The notes beneath the pieces are model-generated. The model did no database searches and had not been told where the DNA came from. It was given only the letters and a program-made list of their open reading frames with translations. The position numbers and the translations under genes were made by a program. From Diabrotica undecimpunctata (Eukaryota; Arthropoda; Insecta; Coleoptera; Chrysomelidae), in contig NC_092809.1 in NCBI RefSeq assembly GCF_040954645.1, forward strand, positions 83,910,389 through 83,974,388: a stretch of 64,000 nucleotides of DNA, in the 5' to 3' direction. Of the stretch, positions 1-9,860 are shown piece after piece. Every line of letters starts with the position of its first letter. The first letter of the stretch is position 1.

Positions 1-310
1 GTTGTTTCGATTTTCCGGCCAAACGGTGCATAATTTCTGGCAACGTGTTTAGGTTTTTTTAATCAGCAGGCCACCCTTAATCGAAATAATTAAAATTTAA
101 AAAAAAAATATACACTTTTAATTTTCACGAAATTTTCAGCCAATACAGACATCCAAGTGGAAATTTTTCTCACGAACCGTTAGATGTAGGAAAATTCCGA
201 GTATGGCAGAAGAACTAGCGGCCAATTTTATGTAGAAAATGTTCATTCGCTTAACTCTTGGACCAAAATTGGCGCCAATATAGCCGATTAACCAAATTCG
301 ATAAAAATCC
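1..310 (+). repeat. Partial S unit at window edge
   Basis: Starts GTTGTTTCGATTTTCC, about 11 bases into an S unit, and matches the unit at 2541-2861 almost base for base (offset 2551), including the linked GTTTAGG and TCAGCCAATACAG variants. It therefore represents the last S of a preceding HOR. Confidence 0.9.
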
Positions 311-1580
311 AAGGGTACCCCCTTGGAACATTTTTTTCAAATTTTCCAAAAAAAAAAATTTTGTTTATTGTTTCGGTACATGCACTTGGTCCAGCTTATT
401 GCAAGCATGTGATTTTTTCTGTTCGCTTATCCCCAGTTTGCCGGAAAAGAGGAAAAATCGAATTAAAAAATTTTCAGTTTTTTCCATTTTCCGGCAAAAC
501 GATGCATAATTTTTAGCCACATGTGTAGATTTTTTTAATCAGCAGGCCACCCTTAATCGAAATAATTAAAATTTTAAACGAAATATACACTTTTAATTTT
601 CACGAAATTTTCAGCAAATACAGACATCCAAGTGGAAATTTTTCTCACGAACCGTTAGATGTAGGAAAATTCCGAGTATGGCAGAAGAACTAGCGGCCAA
701 TTTTATGTAGAAACTGTTCATTCGCTTGACTCTTGGACCAAAATTGACGCCAATATAGCCGATTAACCAAATTCGATAAAAATCCAAGGGTACCCCCTTG
801 GAACATTTTTTTCAAATTTTCCAAAAAAAAAAATTTTGTTTATTGTTTCGGTACATGCACTTGGTCCAGCTTATTGCAAGCATGTGATTTTTTCTGTTCG
901 CTTAACCCCAGTTTGTCGGAAAAGAGGAAAAATCGAATTAAAAAATCTACAGTTTTTTCCATTTTCCAGCAAAACGGTGCATAATATTTAGCCACATGTG
1001 TAGATTTTTTTAATCAGCAGGCCACCCTTAATCGAAATAACTCAAATTTTAAACGAAATATACACTTTTAATTTTCACGAAATTTTCAGCAAATACAGAC
1101 ATCCAAGTGGAAATTTTTCTCACGAACCGTTAGATGTATTAAAATTATATGTATGGTAGAACAACGAGCGGCCAATTTTATGTGGAAAATGTTCATTCGC
1201 TTGACTCTCGGACCAAAATTGACGCCAATATAGCTGATTAACGAAATTTGATAAAAATCCAATAATCTACAGTTTTTTCGATTTTCCGGCCAAAGGGTGC
1301 TTAATTTCTGTCAACGTGTTTAGATTTTTTTACTCAGCAGGCCACCCTTAATCGAAATAATTAAAATTTAAAAAAAAATATACACTTTTAATTTTCACGA
1401 AATTTTCAGCAAATACAGACATCCAAGTGGAAATTTTTCTCACGAACCGCTAGATGTAGGAAAATTCCTAGTATGGCAGAAGAACGAGCAACCAATTTTA
1501 TGTAGGAAATGTTTATTTGCTTGACTGTCAGACCAAAATTGACGTGAATATAGCCGATTAACGAAATTTGATAAAACTCC

Positions 1581-1900
1581 AATAATCTACAGTTTTTTCG
1601 ATTTTCCGGCCAAACGGTGCATAATTTCTAGCAACGTGTTTAGATTTTTTTAATCAGCAGGCCACCCTTAATCGAAATAATTAAAATTTAAAAAAATATA
1701 TACACTTTTAATTTTCACGAAATTTTCAGCAAATACAGACATCCAAGTGAAAATTTTTCTCACGAACCGTTAGATGTAGGAAAATTCCGAGTATGGCAGA
1801 AAAACGAGCGGCCAATTTTATGTAGGAAATGTTCATTCGCTTGACTCTCAGACCAAAATTGACGTCAATATAGCCGATTAACGAAATTTGATAAAAATCC
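1581..1900 (+). repeat. Representative short monomer (S, 320 bp)
   Basis: Starts AATAATCTACAG and ends GATAAAAATCC. In order it contains TTTTCCGGCCAAACGG, GCAACGTGTTTAG, AATCAGCAGGCCACC, a TTTAAAAAAATATATACAC tract, TTTTCACGAAATTTTCAGC, CAGACATCCAAGTG, CTCACGAACCGTTAGATG, AGTATGGCAG, GAGCGGCCAATTTTATG and ATTGACGTCAAT. Its length is not a multiple of three, so reading frames shift at each unit. Most S units differ from it by a handful of substitutions or one-base indels. Confidence 0.95.
1858..1869 (+). promoter_or_regulatory. Representative CRE-like palindrome in S units
   Basis: ATTGACGTCAAT is a perfect 12-bp palindrome containing TGACGTCA, the known full consensus site for CREB/ATF bZIP proteins. 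It recurs in many S units in all three blocks (for example also 19678-19689). Related units carry GACGTGAAT, GACGCCAAT or TTCACGTCAAT, which break it. The sequence match is certain; any binding or regulatory role is untested inference. Confidence 0.6.
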
Positions 1901-2861
1901 AATAATCTACAGTTGTTTCGATTTTCCGGCCAAACGGTGCATAATTTCTAGCAACGTGTTTAGATTTTTTTAATCAGCAGGCCACCGTTAATCGAAATAA
2001 TTAAAATTTTAAACAAAATATACACTTTTGGTTTTCACGAAATTTTCAGCAAATACAGACATCCAAGTGGAAATTTTTCTCACGAACCGCTAGAAGTAGG
2101 AAAATTCCTAGTATGGCAGAAGAACGAGCAACCAATTTTATGTAGGAAATGTTTATTTGCTTGACTGTCAGACCAAAATTGACGTGAATATAGCCGATTA
2201 ACGAAATTTGATAAAACTCCAATAATCTACAGTTTTTTCGATTTTCCGGCCAAACGGTGCATAATTTCTAGCAACGTGTTTAGATTTTTTTAATCAGCAG
2301 GCCACCCTTAATCGAAATAATTAAAATTTAAAAAAATATATACACTTTTAATTTTCACGAAATTTTCAGCAAATACAGACATCCAAGTGAAAATTTTTCT
2401 CACGAACCGTTAGATGTAGGAAAATTCCGAGTATGGCAGAAAAACGAGCGGCCAATTTTATGTAGAAAATGTTCATTCGCTTGACTCTCAGACCAAAATT
2501 GACGTCAATATATCCGATTAACGAAATTTGATAAAAATCCAATAATCTACAGTTGTTTCGATTTTCCGGCCAAACGGTGCATAATTTCTGGCAACGTGTT
2601 TAGGTTTTTTTAATCAGCAGGCCACCCTTAATCGAAATAATTAAAATTTAAAAAAAAAATATACACTTTTAATTTTCACGAAATTTTCAGCCAATACAGA
2701 CATCCAAGTGGAAATTTTTCTCACGAACCGTTAGATGTAGGAAAATTCCGAGTATGGCAGAAGAACTAGCGGCCAATTTTATGTAGAAAATGTTCATTCG
2801 CTTAACTCTTGGACCAAAATTGGCGCCAATATAGCCGATTAACCAAATTCGATAAAAATCC

Positions 2862-4772
2862 AAGGGTACCCCCTTGGAACATTTTTTTCAAATTTTCCAA
2901 AAAAAAAAATTTTGTTTATTGTTTCGGTACATGCACTTGGTCCAGCTTATTGCAAGCATGTGATTTTTTCTGTTCGCTTATCCCCAGTTTGCCGGAAAAG
3001 AGGAAAAATCGAATTAAAAAATTTTCAGTTTTTTCCATTTTCCGGCAAAACGATGCATAATTTTTAGCCACATGTGTAGATTTTTTTAATCAGCAGGCCA
3101 CCCTTAATCGAAATAATTAAAATTTTAAACGAAATATACACTTTTAATTTTCACGAAATTTTCAGCAAATACAGACATCCAAGTGGAAATTTTTCTCACG
3201 AACCGTTAGATGTAGGAAAATTCCGAGTATGGCAGAAGAACTAGCGGCCAATTTTATGTAGAAACTGTTCATTCGCTTGACTCTTGGACCAAAATTGACG
3301 CCAATATAGCCGATTAACCAAATTCGATAAAAATCCAAGGGTACCCCCTTGGAACATTTTTTTCAAATTTTCCAAAAAAAAAAATTTTGTTTATTGTTTC
3401 GGTACATGCACTTGGTCCAGCTTATTGCAAGCATGTGATTTTTTCTGTTCGCTTAACCCCAGTTTGCCGGAAAAGAGGAAAAATCGAATTAAAAAATTTT
3501 CAGTTTTTTCCATTTTCCGGCAAAACGGTGCATAATTTTTAGCCACATGTGTAGATTTTTTTAATCAGCAGGCCACCCTTAATCGAAATAACTCAAATTT
3601 TAAACGAAATATACACTTTTAATTTTCACGAAATTTTCATCAAATACAGACATACAAGTGGAAATTTTTCTCACGAACCGTTAGATGTAGGAAAATTCCG
3701 AGTATGGCAGAAAAACGAGCGGCCAATTTTATGTAGGAAATGTTCATTCGCTTGACTCTCAGACCAAAATTGACGTCAATATAGCCGATTAACGAAATTT
3801 GATAAAAATCCAATAATCTACAGTTGTTTCGATTTTCCGGCCAAACGGTGCATAATTTCTAGCAACGTGTTTAGATTTTTTTAATCAGCAGGCCACCGTT
3901 AATCGAAATAATTAAAATTTTAAACAAAATATACACTTTTGGTTTTCACGAAATTTTCAGCAAATACAGACATCCAAGTGGAAATTTTTCTCACGAACCG
4001 CTAGAAGTAGGAAAATTCCTAGTATGGCAGAAGAACGAGCAACCAATTTTATGTAGGAAATGTTTATTTGCTTGACTGTCAGACCAAAATTGACGTGAAT
4101 ATAGCCGATTAACGAAATTTGATAAAACTCCAATAATCTACAGTTTTTTCGATTTTCCGGCCAAACGGTGCATAATTTCTAGTAACGTGTTTAGATTTTT
4201 TTAATCAGCAGGCCACCCTTAATCGAAATAATTAAAATTTAAAAAAATATATACACTTTTAATTTTCACGAAATTTTCAGCAAATACAGACATCCAAGTG
4301 AAAATTTTTCTCACGAACCGTTAGATGTAGGAAAATTCCGAGTATGGCAGAAAAACGAGCGGCCAATTTTATGTAGAAAATGTTCATTCGCTTGACTCTC
4401 AGACCAAAATTGACGTCAATATATCCGATTAACGAAATTTGATAAAAATCCAATAATCTACAGTTGTTTCGATTTTCCGGCCAAACGGTGCATAATTTCT
4501 GGCAACGTGTTTAGGTTTTTTTAATCAGCAGGCCACCCTTAATCGAAATAATTAAAATTTAAAAAAAAAATATACACTTTTAATTTTCACGAAATTTTCA
4601 GCAAATACAGACATCCAAGTTGAAATTTTTCTCACGAACCGTTAGATGTAGGAAAATTCTGAGTATGGCAGAAGAAAGAGCAGCCAATTTTATGTAGGAA
4701 CTGTGTATTCGCTTGACACTCGGACCAAAATTGACGCCAATATAGCCGATTAACCAAATTCGATAAAAATCC
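2862..4772 (+). repeat. Block 1 HOR copy 2: L L S S S (1911 bp)
   Basis: L at 2862 and 3337; S at 3812, 4132 and 4452. Its first L is nearly identical to copy 1 at offset 2551, and its S units match 1901, 2221 and 2541 of copy 1. It is exactly 640 bp shorter than copy 1, the length of one S dimer. Its second L ends with a different variant set (TCATCAAATACAGACATAC), so that L is recombinant relative to copy 1. Confidence 0.9.
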
Positions 4773-5245
4773 TAGGGTATCCCCTTGGAACATTTTTTCC
4801 AAATTTTCCAAAAAAAAAAATTTTGTTTATTGTTTCGGTACATGCACTTGGTCCAGCTTATTGCAAACATGTGATTTTTTCTGTTCGCTTAACCCCAGTT
4901 TGTCGGCAAAGAGGAAAAATCGAATTAAAAAATCTACAGTTTTTTCCATTTTCCGGCAAAACGGTGCATAATTTTTAGCCACATGTGTAGATTTTTTTAA
5001 TCAGCAGGCCACTCTTAATCGAAATAACTCAAATTTTAAACAAAATATACACTTTTAATTTTCACGAAATTTTCAGCCAATACAGACATCCAAGTGGAAA
5101 TTTTTCTCACGAACCGTTAGATGTAGGAAAATTCCGAGTATGGCAGAAGAACTAGCGGCCAATTTTATGTAGAAAATGTTCATTCGCTTAACTCTTGGAC
5201 CAAAATTGACGCCAATATAGCCGATTAACCAAATTCGATAAAAAT

Positions 5246-5263
5246 CCAAGGGTACCCCCTTGG
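5246..5263 (+). repeat. 18-bp near-palindrome at the L-segment boundary
   Basis: CCAAGGG and CCCTTGG form 7-bp arms around a 4-base centre. The palindrome sits exactly where the L-specific segment starts, at almost every L in blocks 1 and 2. Block 3 has CCAAAGGTAACCCCTTGG, which keeps a weaker dyad. Units at 14933 and 16985 have lost most of it (AAGCCTTGG). Confidence 0.85.
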
Positions 5264-5402
5264 AACATTTTTTTCAAATTTTCCAAAAAAAAAAATTTTG
5301 TTTATTGTTTCGGTACATGCACTTGGTCCAGCTTATTGCAAGCATGTGATTTTTTCTGTTCGCTTAACCCCAGTTTGCCGGAAAAGAGGAAAAATCGAAT
5401 TA
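5248..5402 (+). repeat. L-specific 155-bp segment
   Basis: Present in every L and absent from every S; its length equals the 475 minus 320 bp difference. It begins AAGGGTACCCCCTTGG, contains a run of about ten A, then GGTACATGCACTTGG, CAGCTTATTGCAAGCATG, CGCTTAACCCCAGTTTGCCG and GAAAAGAGGAAAAATCG. I see no clear target-site duplication, no terminal inverted repeats and no coding potential, so a transposon origin is not supported. The alternative is that S arose from L by deletion; the sequence alone does not settle direction. Confidence 0.88.
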
Positions 5403-5722
5403 AAAAATTTTCAGTTTTTTCCATTTTTCGGCAAAACGATGCATAATTTTTAGCCACATGTGTAGATTTTTTTAATCAGCAGGCCACCCTTAATCGAAAT
5501 AATTTAAATTTTAAACGAAATATACACTTTTAATTTTCACGAAATTTTCAGCAAATACAGACATCCAAGTGGAAATTTTTCTCACGAACCGTTAGATGTA
5601 GGAAAATTCCGAGTATGGCAGAAGAACTAGCGGCCAATTTTATGTAGAAAATGTTCATTCGCTTGACTCTTGGACCAAAATTGACGCCAATATAGCCGAT
5701 TAACCAAATTCGATAAAAATCC
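5248..5722 (+). repeat. Representative long monomer (L, 475 bp)
   Basis: Identical in plan to S but opening with an extra segment of about 155 bp. The shared part has linked L-type variants: CCATTTTCCGGCAAAACG in most L units where S has CGATTTTCCGGCCAAACG, AGCCACATGTGTAG for GGCAACGTGTTTAG, and ATTTTAAACGAAATATAC for ATTTAAAAAAATATATAC. The unit before an L usually ends with CCAAATTCGATAAAA instead of CGAAATTTGATAAAA. L and S are therefore distinct subfamilies, not one sequence with a loose insertion. Confidence 0.94.
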
Positions 5723-5848
5723 AAGGGTACCCCCTTGGAACATTTTTTTCAAATTTTCCAAAAAAAAAAATTTTGTTTATTGTTTCGGTACATGCACTTG
5801 GTCCAGCTTATTGCAAGCATGTGATTTTTTCTGTTCGCTTAACCCCAG

Positions 5849-5910
5849 TTTGCCGGAAAAGAGGAAAAATCGAATTAAAAAATTTTCAGTTTTTTCCATT
5901 TTCCGGCAAA
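5849..5910 (+). repeat. L-unit inverted repeat (hairpin potential)
   Basis: Left arm 5849-5869 starts TTTGCCGGAAAA and ends GGAAAAA; right arm 5891-5910 starts TTTTTCC and ends TTTTCCGGCAAA. The arms pair over 12 bp, then a small GA/T mismatch, then 7 bp, with a 21-base loop. The left arm lies in the L-specific segment and the right arm in the shared core. S units cannot form it because they lack the left arm and read CCGGCCAAA. Some L units weaken it (TTTGTCGG at about 905 and 14585; TTTTTCGGC at about 5425). Confidence 0.85.
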
Positions 5911-7477
5911 ACGGTGCATAATTTTTAGCCACATGTGTAGATTTTTTTAATCAGCAGGCCACCTTTAATCGAAATAACTCAAATTTTAAACGAAATATAC
6001 ACTTTTAATTTTCACGAAATTTTCAGCAAATACAGACATCCAAGTGGAAATTTTTCTCACGAACCGTTAGATGTAGGAAAATTCCGAGTATGGCAGAAGA
6101 ACGAGCGGCCAATTTTATGTAGGAAATGTTCATTCGCTTGACGCTCAGACCAAAATTGACGTCAATATAGCGGATTAACGAAATTTGATAAAAATCCAAT
6201 AATCTACAGTTTTTTCGATTTTCCGGCCAAACGGTGCATAATTTCTGGCAACGTGTTTAGATTTTTTTAATCAGCAGGCCACCCTTAATCGAAATAATTA
6301 AAACTTAAAAAAATTTATACACTTTTAATTTTCACGAAATTTTCATCAAATACAGACATACAAGTGGAAATTTTTCTCACGAACCGTTAGATGTAGGAAA
6401 ATTCCGAGTATGGCAGAAAAACGAGCGGCCAATTTTATGTAGGAAATGTTCATTCGCTTGACTCTCAGACCAAAATTGACGTCAATATAGCCGATTAACG
6501 AAATTTGATAAAAATCCAATAATCTACAGTTGTTTCGATTTTCCGGCCAAACGGTGCATAATTTCTAGCAACGTGTTTAGATTTTTTTAATCAGCAGGCC
6601 ACCGTTAATCGAAATAATTAAAATTTAAACAAAATATACACTTTTGGTTTTCACGAAATTTTCAGCAAATACAGACATCCAAGTGGAAATTTTTCTCACG
6701 AACCGCTAGAAGTAGGAAAATTCCTAGTATGGCAGAAGAACGAGCAACCAATTTTATGTAGGAAATGTTTATTTGCTTGACTGTCAGACCAAAATTGACG
6801 TGAATATAGCCGATTAACGAAATTTGATAAAACTCCAATAATCTACAGTTTTTTCGATTTTCCGGCCAAACGGTGCATAATTTCTAGTAACGTGTTTAGA
6901 TTTTTTTAATCAGCAGGCCACCCTTAATCGAAATAATTAAAATTTAAAAAAATATATACACTTTTAATTTTCACGAAATTTTCAGCAAATACAGACATCC
7001 AAGTGAAAATTTTTCTCACGAACCGGTAGATGTAGGAAAATTCCGAGTATGGCAGAAAAACGAGCGGCCAATTTTATGTAGAAAATGTTCATTCGCTTGA
7101 CTCTCAGACCAAAATTGACGTCAATATATCCGATTAACGAAATTTGATAAAAATCCAATAATCTACAGTTGTTTCGATTTTCCGGCCAAACGGTGCATAA
7201 TTTCTGGCAACGTGTTTAGGTTTTTTTAATTAGCAGGCCACCCTTAATCGAAATAATTAAAATTTAAAAAAAAAATATACACTTTTAATTTTCACGAAAT
7301 TTTCAGCAAATACAGACATCCAAGTGGAAATTTTTCTCACGAACCGTTAGATGTAGGAAAATTCTGAGTATGGCAGAAGAAAGAGCAGCCAATTTTATGT
7401 AGGAACTGTGTATTCGCTTGACACTCGGACCAAAATTGACGCCAATATAGCTGATTAACCAAATTCGATAAAAATCC

Positions 7478-9860
7478 TAGGGTATCCCCTTGGAACATTT
7501 TTTCCAAATTTTCCAAAAAAAAAAATTTTGTTTATTGTTTCGGTACATGCACTTGGTCCAGCTTATTGCAAACATGTGATTTTTTCTGTTCGCTTAACCC
7601 CAGTTTGTCGGCAAAGAGGAAAAATCGAATTAAAAAATCTACAGTTTTTTCCATTTTCCGGCAAAACGGTGCATAATTTTTAGCCACATGTGTAGATTTT
7701 TTTAATCAGCAGGCCACTCTTAATCGAAATAACTCAAATTTTAAACAAAATATACACTTTTAATTTTCACGAAATTTTCAGCCAATACAGACATCCAAGT
7801 GGAAATTTTTCTCACGAATCGTTAGATGTAGGAAAATTCCGAGTATGGCAGAAGAACTAGCGGCCAATTTTATGTAGAAAATGTTCATTCGCTTAACTCT
7901 TGGACCAAAATTGACGCCAATATAGCCGATTAACCAAATTCGATAAAAATCCAAGGGTACCCCCTTGGAACATTTTTTTCAAATTTTCCAAAAAAAAAAA
8001 TTTTGTTTATTGTTTCGGTACATGCACTTGGTCCAGCTTATTGCAAGCATGTGATTTTTTCTGTTCGCTTAACCCCAGTTTGCCGGAAAAGAGGAAAAAT
8101 CGAATTAAAAAATTTTCAGTTTTTTCCATTTTTCGGCAAAACGATGCATAATTTTTAGCCACATGTGTAGATTTTTTTAATCAGCAGGCCACCCTTAATC
8201 GAAATAATTTAAATTTTAAACGAAATATACACTTTTAATTTTCACGAAATTTTCAGCAAATACAGATATCCAAGTGGAAATTTTTCTCACGAACCGTTAG
8301 ATGTAGGAAAATTCCGAGTATGGCAGAAGAACTAGCGGCCAATTTTATGTAGAAAATGTTCATTCGCTTGACTCTTGGACCAAAATTGACGCCAATATAG
8401 CCGATTAACCAAATTCGATAAAAATCCAAGGGTACCCCCTTGGAACATTTTTTTCAAATTTTCCAAAAAAAAAAATTTTGTTTATTGTTTCGGTACATGC
8501 ACTTGGTCCAGCTTATTGCAAGCATGTGATTTTTTCTGTTCGCTTAACCCCAGTTTGCCGGAAAAGAGGAAAAATCGAATTAAAAAATTTTCAGTTTTTT
8601 CCATTTTCCGGCAAAACGGTGCATAATTTTTAGCCACATGTGTAGATTTTTTTAATCAGCAGGCCACCCTTAATCGAAATAACTCAAATTTTAAACGAAA
8701 TATACACTTTTAATTTTCACGAAATTTTCAGCAAATACAGACATCCAAGTGGAAATTTTTCTCACGAACCGTTAGATGTAGGAAAATTCCGAGTATGGCA
8801 GAAGAACGAGCGGCCAATTTTATGTAGGAAATGTTCATTCGCTTGACTCTCAGACCAAAATTGACGTCAATATAGCGGATTAACGAAATTTGATAAAAAT
8901 CCAATAATCTACAGTTTTTTCGATTTTCCGGCCAAACGGTGCATAATTTCTGGCAACGTGTTAGATTTTTTTAATCAGCAGGCCACCCTTAATCGAAATA
9001 ATTAAAACTTAAAAAAATTTATACACTTTTAATTTTCACGAAATTTTCATCAAATACAGACATACAAGTGAAAATTTTTCTCACGAACCGTTAGATGTAG
9101 GAAAATTCCGAGTATGGCAGAAGAACGAGCGGCCAATTTTATGTAGAAAATGTTCATTTGCTTGACTCTCAGACCAAAATTGACGTCAATATAGCCGATT
9201 AACGAAATTTGATAAAAATCCAATAATCTACAGTTTTTTCGATTTTCGGCCAAACGGTGCATAATTTCTGGCAACGTGTTTAGATTTTTTTAATCAGCAG
9301 GGCACTCTTAATCGAAATAATTAAAATTTAAAAAAATATATACACTTTTAATTTTCACGAAATTTTCAGCAAATACTGACATCCAAGTGAAAATTTTTCT
9401 CACGAACCGTTAGATGTAGAAAAATTCCGAGTATGGCAGAATAACGAGCGGCCAATTTTATGTAGGAAATGTTCATTCGATTGACTCTCAGACCAAAATT
9501 GACGTCAATATAGCCGATTAACGAAATTTGATAAAAATCCAATAATCTACAGTTTTTTCGATTTTCCGGCCAAACGGTGCATAATTTCTGGCAACGTGTT
9601 TAGATTTTTTTTAATCAGCAGGCCACCCTTAATCGAAATAATTAAAATTTAAAAAAATATATACACTTTTAATTTTCACGAAATTTTCAGCAAATATAGA
9701 CATCCAAGTGGAAATTTTTCTCACGAACCGTTAGATGTAGGAAAATTCCGAGTATGGCAGAAGAACGAGCCGCCAATTTTATGTAGAAAATGTTCACTCG
9801 CTTGACTCTCGGACCAAAATTGACGCCATATAGCCGATTAACCAAATTCGATAAAAATCC
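7478..9860 (+). repeat. Block 1 HOR copy 4: L L L S S S (2383 bp)
   Basis: L at 7478, 7953 and 8428 follow copy 3 almost base for base at offset 2705. The three S units (8903, 9222, 9541) then diverge from the copy 3 set: the 9222 unit carries AGCAGGGCACTCTT. Single-base deletions begin here (GTGTTAGATT near 8959, GATTTTCGGCC at 9241). Confidence 0.88.

Larger units (their letters stand above)
311..2861 (+). repeat. Block 1 HOR copy 1: L L S S S S S (2551 bp)
   Basis: L at 311 and 786; S at 1261, 1581, 1901, 2221 and 2541. The four S units 1261-2540 form a duplicated dimer: 1261 pairs with 1901 (both share CCTAGTATGG, GAGCAACC, CTGTCAGACC and AAAACTCC) and 1581 pairs with 2221. The second L ends with an unusual patch (1133-1170) reading GATGTATTAAAATTATATG instead of GATGTAGGAAAATTCCGAG. 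Confidence 0.9.
4773..7477 (+). repeat. Block 1 HOR copy 3: L L L S S S S (2705 bp)
   Basis: L at 4773, 5248 and 5723; S at 6198, 6518, 6837 and 7157. The first L opens TAGGGTATCCCC, losing the GGTACC core, and carries TTGCAAACATG and TGTCGGCAAAG. The second L carries CCATTTTTCGGC. These three L types keep the same order in copies 4 and 5, which defines this HOR family. Confidence 0.9.

Noticed and set aside
258..509. Open frame of 83 codons, repeated identically at 2809-3060
   Set aside because: It lies across an S/L junction, repeats only because the HOR repeats, is broken by one-base indels in sister copies and resembles no protein family I know. It is a by-product of the satellite.
1908..1930. 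CENP-B box candidate around TTTCGATTTTCCGGCCA
   Set aside because: The TTCG and CCGG elements resemble the NTTCGNNNNANNCGGGN motif, but spacing is off by one, the central A is T and the final CGGG is absent.
5248..5402. L module as a small non-autonomous transposon (MITE or SINE)
   Set aside because: No terminal inverted repeats at its two ends and no clear target duplication. The A-run is internal, and the module sits at the same position in every L.
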